This document shows, piece after piece, positions 42,753 to 51,474 of a stretch of 64,000 nucleotides of DNA (positions within the stretch are counted from its first letter, which is position 1; every line of letters begins with the position of its first letter). Made by a program: the position numbers and the translations under genes. Under the pieces are notes generated by a model, which saw nothing but the letters and a program-made list of their open reading frames with translations, was not told where the DNA came from and ran no database searches. The stretch is from CAXXOK01 sp963674895 (GTDB lineage Bacteria; Bacillota; Clostridia; Christensenellales; Aristaeellaceae). Location: positions 2,232,001 through 2,296,000 of the forward strand of contig CAXXCY010000003.1 in assembly GCA_963674895.2 (NCBI GenBank). Reading direction: 5' to 3'.

Positions 42753-43085
42753 CGACAAGAGCTGGAAATGGTTTCGGAACTATCGCACAAGGAAATTCAC
42801 AGGAGCGCACACAGCCTCGAACTCCAGGAAGAAACGAGTAGCTCAGGTTACTTGGAGCGATATGCTCTAGCTAAAGAGCGGATTGAAACACTGGAACAGG
42901 ATCGAACTGATCGAATCGCCAAGTCGAAAACCATAGGTCGATTTATCCGAAGCGTTCGTGGAACATCTGCGCTGATAAACGAGTTCGATGAAACGCTTTG
43001 GACCGCGATTGTTGAAAGCGTTACGGTGACAAGGAACGGCGGGATAGTTTTTCGTTTCAAGAATGGGACAGCAACAATGATATAA
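42753..43085 (+). pseudogene. serine recombinase 3'-end fragment C (about 110 codons)
   Basis: In frame to TAA 43083-43085 it reads RQELEMVSELSHKEIHRSAH, then SLELQEETSSSGYLERYALA, and ends RFIRSVRGTSALINEFDETL followed by a beta tail and FRFKNGTATMI. It aligns with the coiled coil and tail of recombinase 2. It has no start codon of its own in the right place and begins 28 bases after corA. Confidence 0.9.
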
Positions 43086-43256
43086 TCCCGTTATTTTCAC
43101 AGCAATCACCAGAGCCGCAGCAAAGTTTTTGTGTTAAAAATCGAAAATCGTGATATGATGATCTTAAGTCAAACTGCAGGACAAAATCTTTATGAATTAT
43201 GCGCAATTAAATGTATAAGTGTTTCGAATGTTCTATTCTAAAAGGATTTGATTATA

Positions 43257-44270
43257 ATGACACAGCCTGATGTAAAAGGATACGCTGCACTTGATGTCGG
43301 TCAAACTTTGGTGCCGTTCACATATGAAGCACCACAGCCAGGCGAAAATGAAATCAGAATCGATGTAACCCACTGCGGATTATGTTACACGGATATTCAC
43401 GCTATAGATGATCTGTACAATATCACCACCTATCCCTTTGTCCCGGGGCATGAGATTGTAGGAAACATTTCTGAAATCGGACAAGCTGTAGACAACCTGC
43501 ATATTGGCGACCGCGTCGGCATCGGCTGGCAAGGCCGTGCATGCGGTCAATGTGAATGGTGTCAGTGCGGGGAGGAACAGCTTTGTGATGATGTGGCGAC
43601 AAATGGCGTTTGGATGCCTTACGGTGGATTTGCCAGTTCCGTGGTTGTCGATAGCTGATTCGCTTATCAATTGCCTTCTGAAATGCTGTCTGAAGACGCT
43701 GCTGTACTCCTATGTTCAGGCATAATCGTTTATAATGCGTTAAAGAGGTATCGCACGTCAGATACGCAGCGAATCGGTATCGTAGGAATCGGCGGGCTGG
43801 GGCATCTGGCGATACAGTTTGCTCATGCTATGGGGTATCACACCACCGTTTTATCGACATCAGAGTCGAAAAGAGACGAGTGTTTGTTGCTTGGGGCAGA
43901 TGATTTTGTCTGTATAAAAGAAAAAAGCGCTTATGACAACTTGGTGGAACGTTCTGATTTAGTATTCTGCACCGCACATGGGAACGTTAGGTGGGGTCAC
44001 CTGTTCGATTCGATGAAAAAGCGCGGGAAAATCATCCTGATGGGGTTTGCTGACATGGCATTCAATCCAACAGATCTGGTCGTCCACGAACTGTCCATCC
44101 ATGGGTCTTTTGTCGGTAACCGCGCCATGATGCGGGAGATGCTCGAATATACACAGTTGCATCATATCAAACCTATGGTTGAGACCTTCCCCATGTCTCA
44201 AATTAATGAAGCCATAGATCGCCTGAAAAACAACAAGGCTCGATACCGGATCGTTCTTTTCAATGAATAA
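43257..44270 (+). pseudogene. zinc-dependent alcohol dehydrogenase interrupted by TGA
   Basis: The frame gives a complete cinnamyl-alcohol-type dehydrogenase of about 337 residues apart from TGA at 43656-43658. The first part has the catalytic zinc motifs CGLCYTDIHAI and GHEIVG and the structural zinc site CGQCEWCQCGEEQLC, ending VVVDS. After the stop it continues FAYQLPSEMLSEDAAVLLCS with the NAD(P) site GIVGIGGLGHLAIQFA. Arg (CGA) would fit the stop position. Either a recent nonsense change or a sequencing error. AAAAGGA lies before ATG 43257. Confidence 0.85.
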
Positions 44271-44346
44271 TCCTGAATGCATTATAATGCAATATCACTT
44301 TTTTTACCTGATATATACCGTCCTGGTTTATATGAAAATATAAAAA

Positions 44347-44383
44347 GCACATCCCGATATGTAAAATAACTATCGAAATGTGC
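44347..44383. terminator. bidirectional hairpin between adh and the ABC operon
   Basis: GCACAT at 44347-44352 and ATGTGC at 44378-44383, with ATA/TAT inside, form a stem between two converging genes, flanked by A- and T-rich sequence. Confidence 0.55.
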
Positions 44384-44423
44384 CTTTGTTCAGATATACT
44401 AAGACTGTTTTGGACTCAGAAGA

Positions 44424-45071
44424 TTAATCTGCCACTTCAGCCGCTCCTTCATCTTTTTCGAGATTGATCTGAATGGGCGCATATCCGTCCGCATGGAGGG
44501 TGATGTCGAATACCAGGCCGTTGGCAGATGTACCGTAAAGCCCGTTCATGTTCCCGTAATAATGGTTCGATATGGAAACATTATTATCGAAATGAATGGT
44601 CGCAGTACCGCCTGCGGAGATGTCCAGCCCGGTGAGTGGTTGATAATATGCTTCCTGTACACCGGTCTTTTTGTCGGTGATGGTGTAGAATATCTCCCAG
44701 TTCATTAACGAAACTTTCCCCGTGTTCTGCAGCGTGATTTCAAGATGGTCCGCGTCTTGGTTATTCTCCACCCGCACATCCTTTACGAGGACCGGCATTT
44801 GTTCGGTGCTGCTTTCCACAATAGGATTGTCCAGCATCGTCGGCTGTGGATCCTCCAGATCGGTCAAGCCGTCTCCGTCGGTATCTGCGGTATAGGGATT
44901 GGTGCCAAGTATTTTCTCAGCCGCGTCCGGAATACCGTCCCCGTCCAGATCGCCGGGTGTTGCAGTAGCTATGGTGCTTGTGCCCTCTGCCAAAGCACTG
45001 GTGAATACCGGAGTTGCGATCAGCAAAATACACACCGCCATTAAAGAAAGTATACGTCGAAAGCGTTTCAT
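44424..45071 (-). CDS. secreted EF-hand (calcium-repeat) protein
   Basis: The 215-residue protein from ATG 45071 (GGAGG upstream) has a signal peptide (FRRILSLMAVCILLIATPVF then TSALA), a thrombospondin-3/dockerin-like calcium module (DLDGDGIPDAAEKILGTNPY then TADTDGDGLTDLED), and a C-terminal Ig-like domain (VRVENNQDADHLEITLQNTG). It is the last gene of an operon with an ABC transporter, 22 bases after the second permease. It could be a substrate, sensor or wall-attached partner of that transporter; no anchor motif is seen. Confidence 0.85.
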   Translation of the reverse strand: MKRFRRILSLMAVCILLIATPVFTSALAEGTSTIATATPGDLDGDGIPDAAEKILGTNPYTADTDGDGLTDLEDPQPTMLDNPIVESSTEQMPVLVKDVRVENNQDADHLEITLQNTGKVSLMNWEIFYTITDKKTGVQEAYYQPLTGLDISAGGTATIHFDNNVSISNHYYGNMNGLYGTSANGLVFDITLHADGYAPIQINLEKDEGAAEVAD

Positions 45072-45093
45072 GTTTTTTTCCTCCATTTGATTG

Positions 45094-46071
45094 TTATAGG
45101 ATTTTATCTTCACGCCTTCTGAAGATTGCGGACGCAGTAATCCAAAGAGCCGCGTTGGGGATTACCAGGCAAATCAGGTCCCACCATTTCACGCCCACAA
45201 TCTGCAGTGCGGTATTTTCCTCAAAACCGGGTTTGACGTTGAGCAGCGCATATCCGATCCGCTCAAAGTGTTTCAGAGGAGAAAGCTCCTCAAACGCGTT
45301 GCGTATCCATTCATAGAAGCCAAACTGCGTCAGCACTTGCTTTTCCTGCGCGCGGCTCATCCCCATCGAGGCGAAAAAGCCCCCGCTGATTTGATTGTCC
45401 ATATCCATCGTGTCTCCGATTTGTGGGAGGATAAATGCTAGCACCAGCCAAATGATTACGGTAATCAACAAGGCTTTCTCACTACTGCTCATCACAAGAG
45501 TCAGCAGCATACTCAGCAGGTAGAAAAACATCATGTAGAGAAATCCGTTTGCCAGGAAAAACGCCAGGCGCCAGTTTTCATCGGCGGTCATTTGCCAATG
45601 CCCGATCGCCGGCACGGATACCGCGGCAATCAGGAAGAACAGCGTGGAAATACCAAACAGCAGCACACTATTCCCCAGGACTTTCCCGTTGATCAGCATG
45701 CCGCGCGACGTTTGCCGGGTCAGGATCAGCCGCAGCGTGCCGCCCTCCCGTTCGCGCCGGATGGCCGCGTTCCCAAGCGCAATGCCCAGAAGCGCGCCGA
45801 TCATCCCGATATAATTGGTAAAGCTTTTGGAAGCGCTTAAGGGATTGAGCGTAGGGCTTGCGGGCAGATCCGTTTTCCCGATGGACTGGAGAAGCGCTAC
45901 CGACTGACGGAAGCTGTCCACGCTGATCTTGACCTGCAGGGAGCCCAGAACGACCGAAAACACAACCAGAACGGCCAGCATCAGCAGCAGAATGACAAAC
46001 AGCCTGCTGCGAAAGGCATCCCGCAATTCCTTTTTCGCGATCGTATAAATCGGCAGTGCTTTTTCGCTCAT
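45094..46071 (-). CDS. ABC-2 type permease (second)
   Basis: The 325-residue membrane protein has about six membrane helices: TM1 LFVILLLMLAVLVVFSVVLG, a large extracytoplasmic loop, IGMIGALLGIALGNAAI, the cytoplasmic EREGGTLRLILTRQTSRG typical of NosY/ABC-2 permeases, and further helices to the C-terminus. It overlaps the previous permease by 4 bases. With its partner it forms the membrane channel of the exporter powered by the ATPase at 46991-47716. Confidence 0.88.
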   Translation of the reverse strand: MSEKALPIYTIAKKELRDAFRSRLFVILLLMLAVLVVFSVVLGSLQVKISVDSFRQSVALLQSIGKTDLPASPTLNPLSASKSFTNYIGMIGALLGIALGNAAIRREREGGTLRLILTRQTSRGMLINGKVLGNSVLLFGISTLFFLIAAVSVPAIGHWQMTADENWRLAFFLANGFLYMMFFYLLSMLLTLVMSSSEKALLITVIIWLVLAFILPQIGDTMDMDNQISGGFFASMGMSRAQEKQVLTQFGFYEWIRNAFEELSPLKHFERIGYALLNVKPGFEENTALQIVGVKWWDLICLVIPNAALWITASAIFRRREDKIL

Positions 46072-46994
46072 CGAAGCGATTCCTCCTTTGCAGCCTTGCG
46101 AAACAGCAGAAGCGTCATGCCCAGATTCCAGGTGATCAGATAAAGCATCAGCGGAATTGCCTTCTTAAGCAAAGCCGGCATGCCCAGCGCCGCGCTGTCG
46201 CCATCAGCCTGCAGCAGCATGTTCCCCAGGCGGGTAAACTGGGCGGCCGGCGAAAGGAGATTGATAGCCTGTGAAACCGGCGTCTCCAAAGGCGTTGCCG
46301 ATATGACGCCGGAAATACTGCTGATAGCGTACGCATAATTGCGCTGTGTATCGGCAAGCTGCGGTATCACAAAGCTCACGAATATCCATATCGTCATCAT
46401 CACCATAAACGCGAACGTCCCGTTGCTTGCCTTCCATGTGACGCTTAATGCGGCCGTATAAAACATCATCATATACACAAAGGCAAATACAAGGCTCGCC
46501 GCCAGACGAATCACCTCACCGAGTGTTAGAGACAGTCCGGAAACAAGAACGAATAACGCGAGGTTGCATAGCAATGTAAAGAATAGAATCGCGCCGATAA
46601 CACCGGCGGCGCCCATCCATTTTCCGGCCAGAATGTCCGTGTAGGTCATCGGCCTGGAACGCAGCAGCGTCAGCGTACCGCCGTCATGCTCCGCCTTCAT
46701 GGAGCGGTAGCCCAGAAAGATGGCCAGCACCGCGCCGATCATGACGATGTAATCGATTATATTCGCCAGCATCTCCAGCGGGTAGATCACCGGCGCTGCC
46801 GGCGATTCGGCGCCCTGCTGCTGCGCCAGCCACACAATATCCGCATAAACCTGCAGCTCGGTGCCTTTGGTCGACGAACCGATGTATACCGAAGCGATGG
46901 ACATGGATATGAACAGAATGGCTATCACGATAACTATCCGGTCCCGCATAGCCGTCCGCCATTCCTTGCGTGCCATAATTGCGCGGGCGCTCAT
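46068..46994 (-). CDS. ABC-2 type permease (first)
   Basis: The 308-residue permease is a paralogue of the next gene. It has an N-terminal helix (IVIVIAILFISMSIASVYIG), the VMIGAVLAIFLGYRSMKAEH then DGGTLTLLRSRPMTY cytoplasmic segment, and four more helices. It starts in ATGA overlap with the ATPase gene and ends overlapping the second permease, so the three are translated together. Confidence 0.88.
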   Translation of the reverse strand: MSARAIMARKEWRTAMRDRIVIVIAILFISMSIASVYIGSSTKGTELQVYADIVWLAQQQGAESPAAPVIYPLEMLANIIDYIVMIGAVLAIFLGYRSMKAEHDGGTLTLLRSRPMTYTDILAGKWMGAAGVIGAILFFTLLCNLALFVLVSGLSLTLGEVIRLAASLVFAFVYMMMFYTAALSVTWKASNGTFAFMVMMTIWIFVSFVIPQLADTQRNYAYAISSISGVISATPLETPVSQAINLLSPAAQFTRLGNMLLQADGDSAALGMPALLKKAIPLMLYLITWNLGMTLLLFRKAAKEESLR

Positions 46995-47716
46995 TGTTTG
47001 CCTCCCCCCGCAATCGCGAAGTAGATTTCTTCCAGCGATTTGCAGCTGGAATACCGCTTTTCAAGTTGCGGCAGGGAATCGAATGCCAGCAGCTTGCCGT
47101 GGCTGATGATGCCGACATCGGTGCAGAGCTTGGTAACTTCGGACAGAAGATGCGTGTTCATGAAAATTGTCGTTCCCCACTCGGAATTCACTTGTTGCAG
47201 CATATTCCGGATATCCAGCGTTCCCTGGGGATCCAAACCCGAGGTTGGCTCGTCCAAAAACAAAATCTTGGGGCGGTGGAGCATCGATTGTACAATCCCG
47301 ACCCGCTGGCGCATCCCTTTGGACAGAGTTTTCAGCTTGGCGTTTTTCCATCCGGACAGAGCAAACGCCCGCAGCATATCCTCAATTCTGCCTCTGGGAC
47401 GGCGGAGGCCGGAGAGTCTGCCGAAAAACTCCAGATTCTCATATACGGACAGATCGCCGTACAATTGAACGTTTTCCGGAAGATACCCGATTAACTCCCG
47501 TACCTTCAGATAATCCTTCACCACATTGATGCCGTTCACATCGGCGCTGCCAGACGTAGGTTTGAGCAGTGTGGTCAGCATCGAAAGCGTCGTGGTTTTC
47601 CCGGCGCCGTTGTGCCCCAGAAAGCCAAAGATCGCGCCTTCCCGGATTTCCAAATTCATTTGGTCGACAGCCGTAAAATCACGGTATTTTTTGGTCAGGT
47701 CATGCATAGCCAGCAT
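46991..47716 (-). CDS. ABC transporter ATP-binding protein (NosF/CcmA type)
   Basis: The 241-residue ATPase has Walker A GHNGAGKTT (about residues 34-42), Q-loop LPENVQ, signature LSKGMRQRV, Walker B ILFLDEPTSGLDPQ and H-loop NTHLLSE. It energises the two ABC-2 permeases. An inverted repeat upstream (47801-47824) may be a regulator site. Substrate unknown. Confidence 0.93.
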   Translation of the reverse strand: MLAMHDLTKKYRDFTAVDQMNLEIREGAIFGFLGHNGAGKTTTLSMLTTLLKPTSGSADVNGINVVKDYLKVRELIGYLPENVQLYGDLSVYENLEFFGRLSGLRRPRGRIEDMLRAFALSGWKNAKLKTLSKGMRQRVGIVQSMLHRPKILFLDEPTSGLDPQGTLDIRNMLQQVNSEWGTTIFMNTHLLSEVTKLCTDVGIISHGKLLAFDSLPQLEKRYSSCKSLEEIYFAIAGGGKQ

Positions 47717-47800
47717 AGCGGTACTCCTTTGCGTTCAACCAGTTTATGAGTGAAAGCCCTACTCGGCTCCGTCTCATGAAACCAATATACATACGCAAAA

Positions 47801-47824
47801 TGAGAATTCCATGAAGAATTCTCA
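47801..47824. promoter_or_regulatory. inverted repeat TGAGAATTC...GAATTCTCA before the ABC operon
   Basis: TGAGAATTC at 47801-47809 and GAATTCTCA at 47816-47824 are perfect 9-bp arms with a 6-base centre. It lies upstream of the ABC operon and downstream of the histidine kinase gene, so it may be an operator or a terminator (no T-run supports the latter). Confidence 0.4.
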
Positions 47825-47915
47825 CCTCCGGGGGTGTTTACACTTTTTACAGGCGGTACGGTATCAAAGAATCAAGAACCAAGCCGTCCTCCTGGCGGGT
47901 ATGACCGTCTCAAAG

Positions 47916-49280
47916 TCACTTCAGCAATCTGGGAACCGTGACTGTAAATTCCGTTCCGTGCCCGAACTTGCTTTGAACGTCAATGGAGCCCTGGTGTGTT
48001 TCTACGATCCATTTCACGATCGACAGTCCGAGGCCGCTGCCATTCCGGTTACGGGAGGCGTCGACCCGGTAAAACCGGTCAAAGATATGCGGCAGAGATT
48101 CTTCGGGTATCCCGATACCGTCATCTTTTACAGACAGGATGGTCGCTTCATCATTCTGTTTGGCAGAGAGGGTGATCGTTCCTTTCCTCTTTCCATACCT
48201 GACGGCGTTTTCCACCAGATTGAGCAGCATTTGCGTAAAGAGGCTTTGATCGGCCTGTATCTCCATATTCCCAGAACAATGGGAGATAAGCTTCATCTCA
48301 TTCTCCCGCAGCTGCTCTTCCATTGTTTCGGTTACGCTGTCCACTACATCCCGCATCTTAATGGTTTCGATGCATATCGGGTAGCGTTTCTCCTGTCCGC
48401 GCGTAATGATCAATAATTGGCTGATGATCTTTTCCATGCGGATGCATTCCGTCAGGATGGTTTGCAGCGATTCCCGCTGTTCCTCTGTTAGGGTGGGTTC
48501 TTTCATCAGCGTTTCCGTATAGGCGCGCACCACGGTTACCGGTGTCCGCAGTTCATGGGAGGCATCGGAGGAAAACTGCTTTTCCCTGGTAAATGCCGCA
48601 TCGACACTGGCAAGCATGCCGTTGAGCGCATCTGTTAGTTCACCAAGTTCATCTTTAGCACGGGTTTGCGGAACGCGCTCGGACAGATTTCCCTGCGATA
48701 TGACCTCAGCGCTTGTGATGATTTTCCGTATGGGCATAAGCGAGCGTTTGGCGATCCCAAAACCGCCCAGCAAAGAGACAATGGTAATGGAAGGAACGCC
48801 GATAAAAAACAGCAACAGCAGGATGGACAATACCTGCTGGTTATGCGTACACGAAGCCGCCACCCGTACGCGCAACGCGAAATGGTCCTCACGGATAAGA
48901 GCGGAATCCAATAAAAGCCAATCGCCTTGCGCGCCTTTCACATCGGAAAACTCATTTTCCTGAACAGGCGCCTGATCAAACACGGTGATATCGTTCCCGT
49001 ACGAAGCGATTTCGCTCCCGTTATCCTCGGTTATATAAAACATGATGTTCTGGGAAACCGGAACCTCATTCTCGAATGTAATCATGCCGTTTTCATTCTC
49101 GATTTGCGAGACCAGCTGACTCATAGCCATTGTCGCCTCGGTTCGCAAACTGCGCTGGAGCTCGCCGGAGACAATCCAATACAGAAAAACACAGAACACC
49201 GAAATCACGATACACGTAAAGGCCGTATACCATAAGGTCATTTTGGTTCTTAAGCGCATACTATTTCTCATCTGAAGCAT
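47916..49280 (-). CDS. sensor histidine kinase
   Basis: The 454-residue kinase has TM1 (MTLWYTAFTCIVISVFCVFL), an extracellular sensor of about 110 residues, TM2 (ILLLLFFIGVPSITIVSLLG), a HAMP linker, the phosphoacceptor His242 in SHELRTPVTV, and a HATPase domain with the N box NLVENAVRYG, then DDGIGIP and GSGLGLSIVKW. It overlaps the response regulator gene by 20 bases. Alternative starts at 49271 and 49259 are possible. The signal is unknown; it may control the adjacent ABC operon. Confidence 0.93.
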   Translation of the reverse strand: MLQMRNSMRLRTKMTLWYTAFTCIVISVFCVFLYWIVSGELQRSLRTEATMAMSQLVSQIENENGMITFENEVPVSQNIMFYITEDNGSEIASYGNDITVFDQAPVQENEFSDVKGAQGDWLLLDSALIREDHFALRVRVAASCTHNQQVLSILLLLFFIGVPSITIVSLLGGFGIAKRSLMPIRKIITSAEVISQGNLSERVPQTRAKDELGELTDALNGMLASVDAAFTREKQFSSDASHELRTPVTVVRAYTETLMKEPTLTEEQRESLQTILTECIRMEKIISQLLIITRGQEKRYPICIETIKMRDVVDSVTETMEEQLRENEMKLISHCSGNMEIQADQSLFTQMLLNLVENAVRYGKRKGTITLSAKQNDEATILSVKDDGIGIPEESLPHIFDRFYRVDASRNRNGSGLGLSIVKWIVETHQGSIDVQSKFGHGTEFTVTVPRLLK

Positions 49281-49947
49281 CCGCCTTCAGCACATATCCA
49301 AAGCCCCGCACCGTATGCAAAAGTTTCGCCGCACCCTCACGGTCGATTTTTTTGCGCAGATACCGGATGTAAACATCCACGAGATTGGTTTCAAACGAGT
49401 GATCGTAGTTCCATACATGATCCACGATCTGATCACGGATTAACACCTGCCCGGCGTTGCGCATGAAGTACTCAAGCAATGCGTATTCCTTGGCCGTTAA
49501 TCTGATTTCGCTGCCGCCCCGCGAAACCATATGCGCGGCGGTATCCATCACCAAATCATCCATTACCAGCTTGGGAGAATGGGATCCCGTCCGTTTCCGC
49601 AGCAGGGCTCGCAACCGTGCCAGCAGCTCGTCGAATGCGAACGGCTTCGTCAAATAATCATCGGCTCCAATATCCAGTCCCTGCACGCGGTCCGGAACAG
49701 CATCCTTGGCGGTCAGCAGCAAAACGGCGCTCTCACAGTGCCGGCTTCGCAACTGCTCCAAGATTTGCAGTCCGTTCATGCCCGGCAGCATGATGTCCAG
49801 CACAATCCCATCGTATGTCAGGGCGAGCGCATAATCCAGGCCGTCTGTTCCATTGGCGCATACGTCCACCGCGTATCCTTCCGCCGTAAAACGTTTTTGA
49901 AGGATTTTCCGGAGCGCCTGATCATCTTCGACAACTAGAATACGCAA
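49261..49947 (-). CDS. OmpR/PhoB-family response regulator
   Basis: The 228-residue regulator has a receiver domain (RILVVEDDQ; phosphorylation site Asp51 in GIVLDIMLPG) and a C-terminal winged helix (RLTAKEYALLEYFMRNAGQV, VYIRYLRKKID, LHTVRGFGYVLK). TTG 49947 is chosen because AGGAAGG sits 6-7 bases upstream and the conserved receiver starts right there; a longer frame from 49989 lacks this. It forms an operon with the kinase. Repeats at 49994-50066 upstream look like its own binding sites. Confidence 0.93.
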   Translation of the reverse strand: MRILVVEDDQALRKILQKRFTAEGYAVDVCANGTDGLDYALALTYDGIVLDIMLPGMNGLQILEQLRSRHCESAVLLLTAKDAVPDRVQGLDIGADDYLTKPFAFDELLARLRALLRKRTGSHSPKLVMDDLVMDTAAHMVSRGGSEIRLTAKEYALLEYFMRNAGQVLIRDQIVDHVWNYDHSFETNLVDVYIRYLRKKIDREGAAKLLHTVRGFGYVLKADASDEK

Positions 49948-49993
49948 AGCAAGCCTTCCTTTCCTCATATACCGCAACAAGTATATCATAGCC

Positions 49994-50066
49994 AGATGAA
50001 AATCTGATGAGAACGGCCTGATCCGTTTCGGTTTTCATCTTCTTTTCATGTTCATCAGTTACAGTG
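49994..50066. promoter_or_regulatory. candidate response-regulator sites in the divergent region
   Basis: AGATGAAAA (49994-50002) and TTTTCATCT (50032-50040) are inverted, and TTTTCAT recurs at 50043-50049 with TTCATCAG after it. Direct repeats of this kind suit OmpR-type dimers and lie between the regulator gene and the rightward glycosidase gene. Confidence 0.4.
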
Positions 50067-50108
50067 CCTATGTTCAAAGATTATAACAGGCAAGCGGAGG
50101 TACGGAAT

Positions 50109-51071
50109 ATGAGGCAATCGGCAGCGCGGATCGGTATGGTGATGTTCTTGCTCTTTACTTATATGTTTGGTTTCAATCTATCGGCAGCGGCGGAGACAGC
50201 CCAGGGAACCGCCGGGGACAGTTTGATCAGCACAGGGAATATCAGCATTACGATCGTCGATGCGGGCGGCGCCACTCAATCGGAGAATGTTGTCCAAACA
50301 GAGAATACTGTCCAATGGCAGGTTCCTTGCATTGCAGAGCCTTTTGATTATGAGTATCAGGATCAAAACCGCAGTATCGCGATTAAAAAAATAACAGAAA
50401 ACGACATGACCAATTTCATTGTTGACGTACAGATATCCGATCCGGTGTATTTTCAAACGGCGCTCAGCGGGGACAAAGCGTATGGCGGATTGGAATTGGT
50501 ATCCGATATGGCCTTGAGAAACCGCGCCATTCTGGCGATCAACAGCGATGATTACGGAACGCAGAAATACGGAACGATCATCCGCAACGGAGAGTTGATC
50601 CGGGCCAACAAAACAACCCGCAATATGCTGATTGTGGATCAAAACGGAGACATGTCGGTCATCTCGGACAGGAAAGGGGAAAACCCGAAAACGCTCAGCC
50701 AGCAGCTGGTATCCGAAGCTGTATGGCAGACGTTCGAGTTTGGCCCGGAGCTGGTGCGCGACGGGCAGGCAGTGAGTTTCAACAGCGCGTTTGACGTAAT
50801 CTCCACCAACAGTTCACGGCGGGAGCCGCGTACGGCGATCGGGCAGATCGACGCCCTGCACTACATTATCATCGTTGCGGACGGACGTCAGGACGGGTAT
50901 TCCATCGGGATGACGTTGCCGGAACTTCAGCAATTGTTCGTGCAATACGGCGCGCAGACCGCGATGAACCTTGACGGCGGCGGCTCAACGGAACTGTGGT
51001 TTAAGGGACAAATTTTGAACAGCCCCGCAGGCGGCGAGGAACGCTATGTCTCGGACATAATCTTTTTTTAG
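50109..51071 (+). CDS. secreted phosphodiester glycosidase (NAGPA family)
   Basis: The 320-residue protein from ATG 50109 (GGAGG 8 bases upstream) has a signal peptide (IGMVMFLLFTYMFGFNLSAA) and a NAGPA-type phosphodiester glycosidase domain: RNRAILAINSDDY, GTIIRNGELI, RREPRTAIGQIDA and TAMNLDGGGSTELWF near the C-terminus. Family members act on GlcNAc-phosphodiester bonds, in bacteria probably on wall polymers or capsular material. It is divergent from the two-component system and shares its control region. Confidence 0.9.
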   Translation: MRQSAARIGMVMFLLFTYMFGFNLSAAAETAQGTAGDSLISTGNISITIVDAGGATQSENVVQTENTVQWQVPCIAEPFDYEYQDQNRSIAIKKITENDMTNFIVDVQISDPVYFQTALSGDKAYGGLELVSDMALRNRAILAINSDDYGTQKYGTIIRNGELIRANKTTRNMLIVDQNGDMSVISDRKGENPKTLSQQLVSEAVWQTFEFGPELVRDGQAVSFNSAFDVISTNSSRREPRTAIGQIDALHYIIIVADGRQDGYSIGMTLPELQQLFVQYGAQTAMNLDGGGSTELWFKGQILNSPAGGEERYVSDIIFF

Positions 51072-51091
51072 CGGCAGGGGGATTCTTACTG

Positions 51092-51343
51092 ATGATGAAG
51101 CGATTGTTTCGCAGAGGGCTGCTCGGCTTTCTGATCGGGATTGCCGTCCAATACATACTGGCGATTGTGATTTCCCTGTATCTCAGACTGGGCTACCTGC
51201 TGCCGTACCCGGCATCCTTTCCAGAGCGATTCGGCGGAGAGATGAACACCGTGATGACTGTCACGGTTATCTGCGGCGGTATGGGAGCGGTCGTCGGCGT
51301 AATTTCGACATGGATAAGAGCCCGAAGCAAAAAGATGAGGTAA
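51092..51343 (+). CDS. DUF3021-like membrane protein, short form
   Basis: The 83-residue protein has two membrane helices (GLLGFLIGIAVQYILAIVIS; TVMTVTVICGGMGAVVGVIS) with a YPASFPERFGGEMN loop, resembling the first half of DUF3021 proteins, which usually run to 130-150 residues with four helices. Here the frame ends at ARSKKMR, so the second half appears lost. GGGGG precedes the start region. Confidence 0.6.
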   Translation: MMKRLFRRGLLGFLIGIAVQYILAIVISLYLRLGYLLPYPASFPERFGGEMNTVMTVTVICGGMGAVVGVISTWIRARSKKMR

Positions 51344-51474
51344 TTAATTTCTCCACAAAACGATCCCCTTCATTTGTTTCTCATTTTGGGTTGCTAGTCT
51401 ATAAGCGCTCGGCATGGTACCGTGCTGAGCCCGGCAAAGAAAAAACACTACTCGATCAGAAAGAAGGCAACAAA

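Noticed and set aside
43656..43658. TGA in the dehydrogenase as selenocysteine or as a reassigned codon
   Set aside because: The position is not a family catalytic Cys, no selenocysteine hairpin is evident just downstream, and many genes in the window use TGA as a normal stop.
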